Assembly: GCA_016795155.1 (NCBI GenBank)
Contig: JAEUIE010000010.1
Coordinates: 40,042-104,041 of the forward strand
From: Planctomycetia bacterium
GTDB lineage: Bacteria; Planctomycetota; Planctomycetia; Gemmatales; HRBIN36
Direction: 5' to 3'
DNA length: 64,000 nt
Shown here: piece after piece, positions 18,076 through 26,557 of the stretch
Numbering within the stretch: position 1 is the stretch's first letter
Layout: each line of letters begins with the position of its first letter
The notes under the pieces: generated by a model
What the model was told of the DNA's origin: nothing
The model's input: only the letters and a program-made list of their open reading frames with translations
The model's database searches: none
Translations under genes and position numbers: made by a program

Positions 18076-18708
18076 TCAATTTTGAACTCCGACGTTTTCT
18101 TTAATCGGGATCAGATCTAACCCCTTCAGGTTTGCATTTGACAGAGCCTTCGCCGCCACTTCACCACAGATCAAAATTGGGTGTTTTTGGTCGCCACTGC
18201 CGAATTCCAGATCAGTACGAACAAACTCACGCCCATCAATTTCAGTTCCTGCCTTGAGAAAGACAGGCGTTGCCCCAACAACCGATTCATAGCGTCCGCA
18301 TTGATTGCAGGGTTGAATAAATCGGGTCTTTCGTCGCTCAGCGTCGAATTCCACGGTCTTCGAAGCTTGAACGGCAAAAAAATCAGCATCATTTGACAGT
18401 TGCCGGAATACCAGACCCGAGAGATTATTATCGCTGCAGGCCGATTTGAACTTTTGAGAGATTATTAACACTCCGTCATAGGTAATGGAGATGTCGTATT
18501 TGCGTTTCTTAATGACGAGACCCAAAAGAGGTTCTTCCCATTTCGAGGTAAGCTCTCCACATATTTCACAGCGATGAATTCCAGGATGGCTTGCTCCCGA
18601 AACGTCAGGGACCAGTTCTTGATGAGTTCGCTGATTCTCTGTCAAGGGTGGATAGTCACGGAAAGCGTAAGTGTCGTTATACTGTAGCGAAGTACGGAAA
18701 ATTCCCAA
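18076..18708 (-). CDS. Double-CXXCG motif immunity-type protein (SitI6-like)
   Basis: A 210-residue protein with two CXXCG motifs, CEICG in HRCEICGELT and CNQCG in QPCNQCGRYE. This is the defining feature of the double-CXXCG family, which includes SitI-type immunity proteins known from myxobacterial kin-discrimination toxins. The start is TTG at 18708: AGGAG lies 8 bases upstream and overlaps the stop codon of the toxin remnant, so translation was coupled to the toxin gene. A second immunity-type gene (Imm11) follows at once. What toxin it opposes cannot be read from the sequence. Confidence 0.72.
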   Translation of the reverse strand: MGIFRTSLQYNDTYAFRDYPPLTENQRTHQELVPDVSGASHPGIHRCEICGELTSKWEEPLLGLVIKKRKYDISITYDGVLIISQKFKSACSDNNLSGLVFRQLSNDADFFAVQASKTVEFDAERRKTRFIQPCNQCGRYESVVGATPVFLKAGTEIDGREFVRTDLEFGSGDQKHPILICGEVAAKALSNANLKGLDLIPIKENVGVQN

Positions 18709-18719
18709 TGCTGATACTC

Positions 18720-18845
18720 CTATTTCAAGTGCGGGTGCTGTTTGAAGAAATCACGTGCAGCATCAGGGTACTTACCCATAAACTTTTTGTAGAATTCTGC
18801 TAGTGCGTTTAGCAGTTCTTGGCGAGTAAAATTCTGTTGAATATC
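18720..18845 (-). pseudogene. 3' stub of a toxin-like gene truncated by a REP element
   Basis: Read on the minus strand, this segment is open for 41 codons (starting DIQQNFTRQELLNALAEFYK) and ends RDFFKQHPHLK with a TAG at 18720-18722. At 18846 the frame enters the RAYT-derived repeat and soon meets a stop. It ends 11 bases before the double-CXXCG immunity gene, and that gene's AGGAG overlaps the stub's stop. Position and coupling suggest the C terminus of a cognate polymorphic toxin. The stub is too short to name the toxin. Confidence 0.55.
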
Positions 18846-19020
18846 GGCACGGGTGCCCTAGTCTGGTCGTACTCGACCTGACTAGGACGGAACTTGGAAG
18901 GTTCATGCTATCCTTTGCTGATCTCCCGGCAAACGAAGCGTCACAGGAAATCCCATGGCAACTCTCTACCGCGTTTAACCTGTGGACAGATGCCAAGATC
19001 TGGGACAAGATAGACTATTG
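18846..19020 (+). repeat. RAYT-derived repeat, copy 2 (5' part)
   Basis: 175 bases nearly identical to 16942-17116: REP palindrome, leader, transposase ATG and the same internal deletion joined to the first codons of the C-terminal part (to KIDYC). It stops where the next REP copy begins at 19021. It is the element that interrupts the toxin-like stub. Confidence 0.8.
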
Positions 19021-19207
19021 CACGGGTGCCCTAGTCTGGTCGTACTCGACCTGACTAGGACGGAACTTTGAAGGTTCATGCTATCCTTTGCTGATCTCCC
19101 GGCAAACGAAACGTCACAGGAAATCCCATGGCAACTCCGCATCGTCGTCGGCTCAAACACTACAACGACGATGGGCACCCAATTTCGGCAGATAATGGCA
19201 CCCGTGC
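19021..19207 (+). repeat. RAYT-derived repeat, copy 3 (different deletion)
   Basis: The REP palindrome and leader repeat again (19021-19127). Here the transposase start codon at 19128 continues as MATPHRRRLKHYNDDG, the authentic N terminus of this RAYT group. It then jumps to the right-end sequence (GGGCACCCAATTTCGGCAG, from 19173) and ends in GGCACCCGTGC. It is thus a second, independent internal-deletion product. Confidence 0.78.
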
Positions 19208-19340
19208 GATGGTGACGGGCATGGGGAGGTCGTTGCGGAGATCACTGGCGGATTGCTTCTGCCCGATCTCAAATCAACCCGATTTTCGCCGTTCCGAAGC
19301 CCAAAAACACCTGTTTTTGGCTGTTTTTTTATGAATATTG

Positions 19341-19380
19341 TTGACAACACGCTTTCGGAGTCCTAGCGTGTTGACTGTCG
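19341..19380 (+). promoter_or_regulatory. Promoter/operator candidate of the HU gene
   Basis: A TTGACA box (19341-19346) begins this stretch, which contains an inverted repeat CAACACGC (19345-19352) and GCGTGTTG (19366-19373). A second TTGACT follows at 19371. No strong -10 box is evident. The palindrome over the putative -35 suggests regulation. Confidence 0.4.
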
Positions 19381-19419
19381 AAAGGATTTTTCTGTCTGTA
19401 ACACCTGAGAGGATTAGAG

Positions 19420-19749
19420 ATGGCCGCAGCAAAAGTGAAAGCAACCTCCAAGTCGAACATGATCAAGAACCTGGCTGAGACCACGGGCGTCAGCAAGAAG
19501 GATGTCACCGCAGTGCTCGACGCACTGGGCAACCACATCCGTGAAGACCTCGCCAAGAAGGGCGTAGGCGTTTTCACGCTCCCCGGTCTGGTCAAGTTCA
19601 AACTCGATATCAAGAAGGCTGTTCCTGCTGGTGAACGCAAGGACCCGTTCTCAGGTCAGATGAAGTTCTATCCTGCCAAGCCTGCCAAGAAAGTGGTCAA
19701 GGCACGCCCTGTCAAGGCACTCAAGGATTTCGCAGCCAGCGTGAAGTAA
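19420..19749 (+). CDS. HU-family nucleoid protein with basic C-terminal tail
   Basis: A 109-residue HU/IHF-type histone-like protein. The core shows the helix-turn-helix start SKSNMIKNLAETTGVSKKDV and the GVGVFTLPGLVKFKLDIKKA strands. The DNA-binding arm includes the VPAGERKDPFSGQMKFYPAK segment in place of the usual RNPRTG. A Lys/Ala-rich tail (AKPAKKVVKARPVKA) extends it beyond the usual 90 residues. GAGAGGA lies before the ATG and a good intrinsic terminator follows. It bends or compacts DNA. It stands alone as a monocistronic gene. Confidence 0.93.
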   Translation: MAAAKVKATSKSNMIKNLAETTGVSKKDVTAVLDALGNHIREDLAKKGVGVFTLPGLVKFKLDIKKAVPAGERKDPFSGQMKFYPAKPAKKVVKARPVKALKDFAASVK

Positions 19750-19770
19750 GGCTCTCTGCGTTCATGTCAT

Positions 19771-19804
19771 CAGCACCGGGAACACGTTCTCGGTGCTGTT
19801 TTGT
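19771..19804 (+). terminator. Intrinsic terminator of the HU gene
   Basis: CAGCACCG pairs with CGGTGCTG, and the stem extends inward through GAA/TTC, around a CACG loop. TTTTGTT follows. It begins 21 bases after the HU stop codon. Confidence 0.85.
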
Positions 19805-19816
19805 TAAAGGTGTGCC

Positions 19817-20752
19817 GTGCGAAAAGTGCTAGTTACCGGCGGAGCTGGATTTATCGGTTCCCATCTGACAGAAGGCCTGCTCCAGGCAGGCAATGATGTT
19901 GTCGTGCTGGATGATCTTAGCACCGGCAGGGAATCCAACCTGGCTGCTGTCCGTGACCGGATTACGCTGGTCAAGGGTAGCATTACTGACCGGCAGACTG
20001 TAGATCAGGCAGTGCGTGGTGTGGAAGTTGTCTTTCACCTGGCTGCTTTGCCTTCCGTGCAGCGGAGCGTGGAAGCCCCACTGTTGTCTCACGAAGCCTG
20101 TGCAAGCGGCACACTGAATGTGCTGGAAGCAGCTCGTTTAGCTGGAGCCCGTCGCGTGGTGTATGCTGCCAGCAGCAGTGCCTATGGCGATACTCCCGGT
20201 GCCTTGCGTCATGAGACGGATGCCATTGCTCCACTATCCCCCTATGCAGCAGCCAAGCTGGCGGGGGAACACTACTGCAAGGCATTCACTGCCAGTTATG
20301 GATTTGAAACAGTCCGACTTCGCTTCTTCAACATCTTTGGCCCCAGGCAGGATCCCAAGAATCCCTACACCGGCGTGATTGCGTTATTCATCGATGCCAT
20401 GAGCCAGGGCAAGCAGCCCATCATCTTTGGTGATGGTTTGCAATCAAGGGATTTTACTTACGTACTGAATGCCACGCAGGCGGTCATGAAGGCGGCTGAT
20501 GCTCCACGAGCTGTAGGCAAAGTCTACAACATCGGTGTGGGTGGTAACGTCACGTTGTTGGATTTGATAGCAGGGCTCAATGAACTTCTGGGCAAGAAGC
20601 TGGAACCTGTCTTCAAGGAAGCACGTGCCGGCGATGTGCGTCACTCACAGGCCGATATTACTGCAGCACGAGCTGACCTGGGATATGAGCCGACCTATTC
20701 CTTTATGCAGGGGTTGAAAGCGACATTGGAGGCTTATCAGGCAGGGATATAA
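19817..20752 (+). CDS. NAD-dependent NDP-sugar epimerase/dehydratase
   Basis: A 311-residue extended short-chain dehydrogenase. It has the Rossmann motif GGAGFIGSHL (8-17), DDLSTG, the catalytic SSSAYG serine region, a YxxxK pair in SPYAAAK, and the sugar-binding RFFNIFGPRQDPKNPY and SRDFTYV segments. The last two resemble UDP-GlcNAc/GalNAc 4-epimerases (WbpP/GalE-like). The start is GTG 19817 with AAAGG 6 bases upstream. It probably makes a nucleotide sugar for surface polysaccharide. The exact substrate is open. It follows the HU terminator and precedes an esterase gene. Confidence 0.88.
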   Translation: MRKVLVTGGAGFIGSHLTEGLLQAGNDVVVLDDLSTGRESNLAAVRDRITLVKGSITDRQTVDQAVRGVEVVFHLAALPSVQRSVEAPLLSHEACASGTLNVLEAARLAGARRVVYAASSSAYGDTPGALRHETDAIAPLSPYAAAKLAGEHYCKAFTASYGFETVRLRFFNIFGPRQDPKNPYTGVIALFIDAMSQGKQPIIFGDGLQSRDFTYVLNATQAVMKAADAPRAVGKVYNIGVGGNVTLLDLIAGLNELLGKKLEPVFKEARAGDVRHSQADITAARADLGYEPTYSFMQGLKATLEAYQAGI

Positions 20753-20794
20753 TGTGATACTTCGCTCTTGTGCAGATTGTGTGGGAAGCCGGAC

Positions 20795-21628
20795 TTGAGT
20801 ATTGATTCCAGTCGATTGATCCATCATCGCCACTTTCGTTCGGAACACCTGGGGAACGAGCGTCAGGTTTCGGTCTATTTGCCTCCTGATTATCATCTAC
20901 AGCATGCAACGCGTTATCCGGTCGTTTATCTGCATGATGGGCAGAATGTTTTTGAACATCATACCTCGGCATTCGGCATAGCCTGGGATGCCGCCAGCAC
21001 CGCTGATCACCTGACCGAACAGGGGAGACTCCAGCCGATTATTCAGGTTGCGGTGCACAATACCTCGGATCGTCTGCTGGAATACGCTCCGTTTCCCGAT
21101 CCTAATGTCAATGTGAACGAAGGCCGCAATCACGCTTATGGCCAGTTCTTGCTGGATGAAGTAAAACCGTTTATTGATCTGCATTACCGGACGCATAGTG
21201 GTCGAGAGCATACTGCCATTGTCGGTTCCTCCATGGGGGCACTGTCCACCTTGTCCCTGGCCTGGAAAAGGCACCGGGATTTCAGCCTGTGTGGCATTCT
21301 GTCTCCATCGCTGTGGTGGGCTCGCAACCGCATTTTGCGAGAGCTGGAAACGGTAGAATCATATCCCTGGCTGCGCACCATGAAATTCTGGCTCGATATG
21401 GGCAACAAGGAAGGTGGAGCGCGGGCAGTGGTGCCTCCGGCCTTGCAGCGTACCCGGCGGCTGGTGGAACTTTTTGACCAGGCAGGGCTTCTTCCCGGCT
21501 TCGACTATTACTACTGGGAAGTGGCAGGGGGTGAGCATAATGAAGCTCACTGGGCAGCACGATACGACAAAGTTCTACTGTTTTTCTTCGGTAAGCATAG
21601 TTATGAGAATGGTGCAATAACTCTGTAG
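20795..21628 (+). CDS. Alpha/beta hydrolase, esterase D/Fes-like
   Basis: A putative esterase with nucleophile elbow GSSMGALST and a C-terminal catalytic His in GGEHNEAHW. It also has the YPVVYLHDGQNVF strand and the YGQFLLDEVKPFIDLHYRT segment typical of the esterase D/ferric-enterobactin esterase group. No signal peptide is seen, so it is probably cytoplasmic. The start is uncertain: TTG 20795 has GGGAAG about 7 bases upstream, while the frame is open to a TTG at 20768. It lies 42 bases after the epimerase and may share its transcript. The substrate is unknown. Confidence 0.82.
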   Translation: MSIDSSRLIHHRHFRSEHLGNERQVSVYLPPDYHLQHATRYPVVYLHDGQNVFEHHTSAFGIAWDAASTADHLTEQGRLQPIIQVAVHNTSDRLLEYAPFPDPNVNVNEGRNHAYGQFLLDEVKPFIDLHYRTHSGREHTAIVGSSMGALSTLSLAWKRHRDFSLCGILSPSLWWARNRILRELETVESYPWLRTMKFWLDMGNKEGGARAVVPPALQRTRRLVELFDQAGLLPGFDYYYWEVAGGEHNEAHWAARYDKVLLFFFGKHSYENGAITL

Positions 21629-21738
21629 AAAAGAGTCAGTCTCATCTTCGTGAAAACTTCTTTTATTGCGTTGCAATCTCAAGTTGGGTTTTTTATCATT
21701 GCCCACTCACATTTCTTTCACCCTGTCAGGAACTCCTC

Positions 21739-22485
21739 ATGTTGCAGTTGGTTAGTCTCTGTTTTCTGCTATGTCTGATGCCTCAAACTGGACATGCCGA
21801 TCCTCGCGATGATCGCATTAAAGAATTTCTCAAACGATCCAACGTAGAAGCCTGGGAACAATATCTGTGGAACAATCCTCAGCGTAATGTGACGTTAAAC
21901 GATATCATGCTGATCTACAAGAAACAGTATGGTCTGGATGTTGCCATCAATTACCGTGCATTTGGTAACGAAAAGAAACATGTGCTTCTTGATCGATCGG
22001 TGAAGAAAATTGCCAGCCGCGACGAGTTTATTCCCCGTGGGCTGGCGCTGCAGTTTTATCTGGATAGTTTGAACAACGGTGATCTGACTTACCATGTTCA
22101 GAATGGAACCATCTGGATCGTGCCAGGCAAAGGCACTCTTTCCGATGAATCGAAGAACAGTGAACTGAGTGAGACGCTCCGCAAGACGAAGCCATCCTAC
22201 GATGACAAGTTGAACCTGGAAGCATCCAATCGTTCCCGCGTGCCGCCCACGGACCTACTGAAGGCCATCCAATTTTTTGCTGATGAAAGTCAGGGCAACT
22301 TCCGCTTTTTCGTTCGCGAACGCGGAATGCCCCGCAACCTGATGCATACCCAGATCAAAGTGCCAGCCTTTGCTGATCTTTCTTACGATGCCATCCTGAA
22401 AAATATCCTCGATCAGGTAAATGCGAGCTATATTATTCATGACAATGCAGTGATCATTGTGCCCGGCAAGAATGGTTCACGATAA
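21739..22485 (+). CDS. Secreted protein with two STN-like modules
   Basis: A 248-residue protein with a signal peptide cleaved near TGHA-DPR (residue 20). Two similar modules follow (about 45-128 and 165-246), each ending in a strand-loop-strand: DLTYHVQNGTIWIVPGKG in the first and ASYIIHDNAVIIVPGKNG in the second. The preceding LALQFYLDSLNNG and YDAILKNILDQVN helices complete the secretin/TonB short N-terminal (STN) fold pattern. No secretin or barrel domain is attached. It may bind a partner in the periplasm. The family name is inferred from pattern only. Confidence 0.6.
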   Translation: MLQLVSLCFLLCLMPQTGHADPRDDRIKEFLKRSNVEAWEQYLWNNPQRNVTLNDIMLIYKKQYGLDVAINYRAFGNEKKHVLLDRSVKKIASRDEFIPRGLALQFYLDSLNNGDLTYHVQNGTIWIVPGKGTLSDESKNSELSETLRKTKPSYDDKLNLEASNRSRVPPTDLLKAIQFFADESQGNFRFFVRERGMPRNLMHTQIKVPAFADLSYDAILKNILDQVNASYIIHDNAVIIVPGKNGSR

Positions 22486-23236
22486 GACTGATGCCAAAGC
22501 CGTATTGACCTTACCAGCCCATCATGAGGCCAGCCTTTCAGGCTGGCCTCGTTTTACACCTGCCGAAGCGCTGGGCCCTCTGGTGCAGGAACAGGTGATT
22601 CTGGGTGAACACACTTTTTCGATGTGGAGACCTGCTGAGCCTGACCGCTTGCTGGAACACCCGGCAACAGTTGCAGCGTTTGCCCAGGACGAATACATGC
22701 CCTACTGGTGCGATCTGTGGCCAGCCTCACGCATGCTGGCCAAGGCATTGTTACAGCAGGTATTGCCCGCCCATCAGAGCGTACTGGAACTCGGCTGCGG
22801 TCTGGGCATGGCGGGGATTGCAGCCCTCGCACGAGGCTGTCACGTTGTCTTCAGCGATTACGATGCCACGGCGTTACGTTTTGCAGCGGCCAATGCACTG
22901 CATCATCAGTTCGACCAGTTTGAGTTACTGCCTTTGAACTGGTGTCAGCCGCCTCAACGTACTTTCGATTGGATTATTGCTGCTGATCTGCTCTATGAAG
23001 TGCGCAGTGTCGTTCCCGTGGCAGAGTGCCTGGCGAAAATGCTGGCGCCACACGGCGTGGTATGGATTACCGATCAGGATCGCAGCCCGGCACCCGTCTG
23101 GAAACAGGCCTTGCAGGAACGGGGCTGGAGCTATCAGATGATACCGATGCATGCTGGCCAGCCGGCTGGGCCAGGGCAGGTAGCACGACGGGTGAAAGGC
23201 ACACTCTATCAGATTCAGCGGACGGCACAGGCCTGA
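22472..23236 (+). CDS. Class I SAM-dependent methyltransferase (METTL21/family 16 type)
   Basis: Motif I is VLELGCGLGMAGIAAL, followed by the acidic motif II FSDYDATALRFAAAN and the post-motif DWIIAADLLYEVR. The preceding DEYMPYWCDLWPASRMLA segment is typical of the METTL21/nicotinamide N-methyltransferase-like group, many of which methylate lysines on proteins. The start is not settled. ATG 22472 overlaps the previous gene by 14 bases, but the terminator hairpin at 22526-22554 would lie inside the coding region. Conserved sequence begins near QEQVILGEHTFSMWRP, so GTG 22583 is an alternative. The 3' end overlaps the convergent DUF58 gene by 22 bases. Confidence 0.8.
   Translation: MVHDKTDAKAVLTLPAHHEASLSGWPRFTPAEALGPLVQEQVILGEHTFSMWRPAEPDRLLEHPATVAAFAQDEYMPYWCDLWPASRMLAKALLQQVLPAHQSVLELGCGLGMAGIAALARGCHVVFSDYDATALRFAAANALHHQFDQFELLPLNWCQPPQRTFDWIIAADLLYEVRSVVPVAECLAKMLAPHGVVWITDQDRSPAPVWKQALQERGWSYQMIPMHAGQPAGPGQVARRVKGTLYQIQRTAQA
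22526..22554 (+). terminator. Intrinsic terminator-like hairpin after the STN-like gene
   Basis: GAGGCCAGCC (22526-22535) and GGCTGGCCTC (22541-22550) form a perfect 10-bp stem with a 5-base loop, followed by GTTTT. It lies 40 bases after the stop of the secreted-protein gene. It also lies within the 5' part of the methyltransferase frame. Confidence 0.65.
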
Positions 23237-24564
23237 CTGGCGAAGAACCGCTGTAGAGACAATTTGTTGGAGACATCCAGCAATTGCACGGTGCGAGCCA
23301 GATTATGCTGCAGGGTTTGAGCCAGTGGGCTGGCATACGGAGCGATCAGGATGATGGTGCCAGGGTCTTGCGACTGATTCTGCAACAATCGCATCAGCGG
23401 GGCAGCGTCGGGTGATGGAACAGCAGTAACCTGGGCCAGTCTCTCCATGACGGGAGTCAGTTGCTTGAGTGTTGGCCCGCTTTCCAGCAGGACGGGAAGC
23501 GAACTTGCTCCATCTACAATTCCGAGAGATATTGTTGATCCCAGCTTGCGTGTCCAGGTGTGGCACAAGGTGCAAGCCAGACTGACGGCTTGTTCGATAT
23601 GGTTCAGAGGATCAACGCATGCCTTGAGTTTCTCTTCCCGTTTCAGTTCCGAGGGCAATGGATTTTTTGACTGGAGTTGTGCCTGCCGCAGGGGTAATTC
23701 CAGTACCAGCTCATTCCAGTTTTTGCGTAAGGTTTCTTCGGTATCAGGCAGCCAGGCTTCAAGGATAATGGTGATATGTTGTTCGGGTGGTTCTTCAAAT
23801 TCCCGAACCATGGGTGTGCCCACGCGAGCAGTGGTACGCCAGTGAATCCAGCGGGCACTGTCTCCTGGACGATAGGAACGTATGCCGTAGAAATCAGCAG
23901 GCGCTGCGGTGCGGCGGGAGCGGGCACGGGTCTGCAGTGCTGCTGCACGCCGGCTGGCCCGCAGCCATTTCTGGAACTGCTGATGATCCAGCTGTCCCAG
24001 GAGCGGAAGAACGAGTGTTTCGCGTTCAACGGTGGGGCAAATGATAGATCGTCGGCAAAGACCAAAGGGATAACCCGTTGCAACTCGAAGCGGTTTCCAC
24101 TCGTACCAGCCTCGTCGCAAGGGCACGATCTGCCTGGTTAATTCCAGGGTTTGATGGGGATCGAGATGGCTTAAGCCAATAACATTCTGGTGCCCGCTGC
24201 CTTCATCGAGCAGATGCAGGCCTGAAACGCGGGATAGTCCGTGGTTTTCAATTTCCAGACTGGAAACAACAGGTGTTCCGACATGTGCGGTGCCGACAAA
24301 GCGTCTGCGGGCTTTCAACTGCTTCAACCGGCGCTTGCTGAAGACCGTTACCAGCATGTTCAGCAGCCACATGGAGAGCAAAAACGTAGCAACGAATGTG
24401 ACGAGATTGAAGCCACGTACCAGACCCTGCACCATGATGATAAAGCTGAGGACAAACCAGAGCGATCCCTCGGCCGAAGGGGCCCAGGCATGGCCAAGAA
24501 GCCAGTTGTCCCAGTTCTTCCAGGCGATACCGAGCTTATCTATCTGTGACGTGCGTTGAGACAC
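23215..24564 (-). CDS. DUF58 membrane protein
   Basis: A 449-residue protein with two N-terminal membrane helices (about 34-52 and 54-75), a beta-rich middle part and the DUF58 signature GIRSYRPGDSARWIHWRTTA. It is followed by a vWA-like fold (ITIILEAWLPDTEE). DUF58 proteins work with MoxR ATPases, and often with a transglutaminase, in envelope or cofactor-related assembly. The MoxR gene lies 28 bases upstream in the same orientation. The usual third partner is not adjacent; a transglutaminase lies 10 kb away. Confidence 0.9.
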   Translation of the reverse strand: MSQRTSQIDKLGIAWKNWDNWLLGHAWAPSAEGSLWFVLSFIIMVQGLVRGFNLVTFVATFLLSMWLLNMLVTVFSKRRLKQLKARRRFVGTAHVGTPVVSSLEIENHGLSRVSGLHLLDEGSGHQNVIGLSHLDPHQTLELTRQIVPLRRGWYEWKPLRVATGYPFGLCRRSIICPTVERETLVLPLLGQLDHQQFQKWLRASRRAAALQTRARSRRTAAPADFYGIRSYRPGDSARWIHWRTTARVGTPMVREFEEPPEQHITIILEAWLPDTEETLRKNWNELVLELPLRQAQLQSKNPLPSELKREEKLKACVDPLNHIEQAVSLACTLCHTWTRKLGSTISLGIVDGASSLPVLLESGPTLKQLTPVMERLAQVTAVPSPDAAPLMRLLQNQSQDPGTIILIAPYASPLAQTLQHNLARTVQLLDVSNKLSLQRFFASQACAVR

Positions 24565-24592
24565 AGGTTACCGTGGTTGGATGGTGGTTTCA

Positions 24593-25525
24593 CTAAATAG
24601 GGACAGGAATTTTCTGCAGAATGCCAGCAATGGCTTCATCGCCTGCATCCACCAGGCCTGAGGATGCCACCTTGGGAACAATGCGATGTCCGAGGACACA
24701 GACTGCTGTCTTCTTGACATCGTCGGGAGTGACAAAGTCGCGGCCTTCCATCAAAGCGTGAGCCTGGGAAATGCGATAATGTGTCAAAGCACCGCGTGTG
24801 CTTACTCCCAGATGAATATCATCGCGGGCACGGGTGGCTTCGGTAATGGCGAGCAGATAATCGGCAATGGCGTCATCGACGCGGACTTCCCGCACCTTTT
24901 TCTGCAGTGCAATTACATCGGTCTTTTCCAGGACCGGCCCGACTCGATCAGCAGGATCGCCTTCGCGGTGCTGAGTCAGAATGGCACGTTCAATTTCTCG
25001 TGGCGGATAACCCAGCCTGATGCGGACAGCGAAACGATCCAACTGGTTTTCAGGCAGGGCATAGGTACCCTCAAACTCGTAAGGATTCTGCGTGGCAATC
25101 ACAATAAATGGCATATCGAGTTGACGGGTTTCGCCATCCACACTGACCGCACCATCGCCCATGGCTTCCAGCAAGGCACTCTGGGTTCTAGGCGTGGCAC
25201 GGTTGATTTCATCTGCCAGCACCATATTGGCAAAGATAGGCCCGGGGCGGAACTGGAATTCACCCGTAGGCTGGTGAAAGACGCCGGCGCCGGTCAAGTC
25301 GCTGGGCAGTAGATCGGGTGTGAACTGCACCCGATGGAAACTGCAGCGTAAGCTCTTGGCGAGCACACGGGCCAGCAGCGTTTTGCCGATGCCCGGCACA
25401 TCCTCAACCAGGATGTGGCCTTCGGCCAAGATGCTCACCAGCGCCATGCGCACGGAATCGGTTTTGCCCAGAAAAAACGTACCAATATGCTGGGCAAGTT
25501 TGTTCAACTGCGAAATATCAGGCAT
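24593..25525 (-). CDS. MoxR-family AAA+ ATPase
   Basis: A 310-residue ATPase with Walker A VPGIGKT (43-49), Walker B MVLADEINRATPRTQ, sensor FIVIATQNPYEFEGTYALPE and the arginine finger in ENQLDRFAVRI. MoxR ATPases act as chaperones that insert metals or activate partner vWA proteins. It is the first gene of a two-gene operon with DUF58, the conserved partner. The 117 bases upstream hold no gene. Confidence 0.95.
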   Translation of the reverse strand: MPDISQLNKLAQHIGTFFLGKTDSVRMALVSILAEGHILVEDVPGIGKTLLARVLAKSLRCSFHRVQFTPDLLPSDLTGAGVFHQPTGEFQFRPGPIFANMVLADEINRATPRTQSALLEAMGDGAVSVDGETRQLDMPFIVIATQNPYEFEGTYALPENQLDRFAVRIRLGYPPREIERAILTQHREGDPADRVGPVLEKTDVIALQKKVREVRVDDAIADYLLAITEATRARDDIHLGVSTRGALTHYRISQAHALMEGRDFVTPDDVKKTAVCVLGHRIVPKVASSGLVDAGDEAIAGILQKIPVPI

Positions 25526-25642
25526 ACTACTACTCGTAACAGATGGGACGGAAAAGATATGAATGAAGGATCATTGTAATCAGACTTGCCCCAGTTGCCA
25601 GCAGTAAATTGCAGACATAGTCATATACAACTTATTAAGCAT

Positions 25643-26266
25643 TCAAACACGTCCTTCACCACCCGTTGCGGAGAAGTCAGCAGGTTTCACTTGGTCCTGT
25701 TCTCGCTTCGATTTTAACCGTAAACTGTGTTTCCATATCAGTGATCGCAAGGTAACGTAGATTAAAACAGCAAAGGCAGAAACCAGAAAACCAAGTATCG
25801 TCCATAATGCTGGAGATAATGAGACTCCTTGTTCTTTTAGATTACTTGCATCGCGACATAGACATATTGCACACACCACTCCACAGACAAAAGCATATAG
25901 TCGACTGATGTTGGCCCAGTTCTCCAGAAAGGCAATGAGAATTCCTCCAATCATGATGATTGCGACAAGGGATAGCAACGATGCCGTTGAAAGAAGGAAT
26001 TCTGATTTGTTTTCACTTCCGTTACTAGTTGAAGCACCATTATCATGTCCTCCCATAGGCTGAATAAGCCTATCCATTGCCGATAGACTCAGTTCCTTAC
26101 CGCAATCACAAAAGCAATTAGTTCCAGCCTGAGTTTCATCGAAAGTTTGAGTTCGACCACAGGGACATGAAACCTGAAAGATAAGTTTTTTTGATTCATC
26201 GGAAATTGGCGAAGCTGCGTTACTTAAATTACCCTGCTTCTTTTTCATATGTTCTGGGAGTTTCAT
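25643..26266 (-). CDS. Membrane protein with N-terminal zinc ribbon
   Basis: A 207-residue protein. Residues 33-56 hold CPCG and CFCDCG, a four-cysteine-type ribbon. A Ser/Asn-rich spacer follows, then three hydrophobic helices (about 95-113, 121-139 and 150-170) and a basic tail. AAAGGA lies 8 bases before the ATG. Zinc ribbon plus transmembrane helices of this kind are common and uncharacterised in planctomycetes. It is AT-richer than its neighbours. Function unknown. Confidence 0.65.
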   Translation of the reverse strand: MKLPEHMKKKQGNLSNAASPISDESKKLIFQVSCPCGRTQTFDETQAGTNCFCDCGKELSLSAMDRLIQPMGGHDNGASTSNGSENKSEFLLSTASLLSLVAIIMIGGILIAFLENWANISRLYAFVCGVVCAICLCRDASNLKEQGVSLSPALWTILGFLVSAFAVLIYVTLRSLIWKHSLRLKSKREQDQVKPADFSATGGEGRV

Positions 26267-26557
26267 CTGAATTGTCCTTTAGCATTGAAGACAAGTCACT
26301 TTGCATAAAACCATAATTTTTTCGAAATGCAAGAATTAATCATGATTTTAGATTACTGTCTGTGGTTGTTCGAACTGTTTTCTATGACAGAGACTTGGCA
26401 CCTTGCTTTCCTGCCTGGGCTAAGCAGGCGACATGCAATGTAGTTTGAACAAAAAGTCAGATTGATTCGGGCGTAGCTAATGAAATGATGAAATCATCTG
26501 GCAATGGATTGGCAATTCTCCGAAGATATCTCTCCCGCCGATGGTTGGAGTGTGCTG

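Noticed and set aside
16942..19207. Possible CRISPR array, because of three repeats
   Set aside because: Repeats are 175-410 bases, contain a start codon and transposase pieces, and have no regular spacers.
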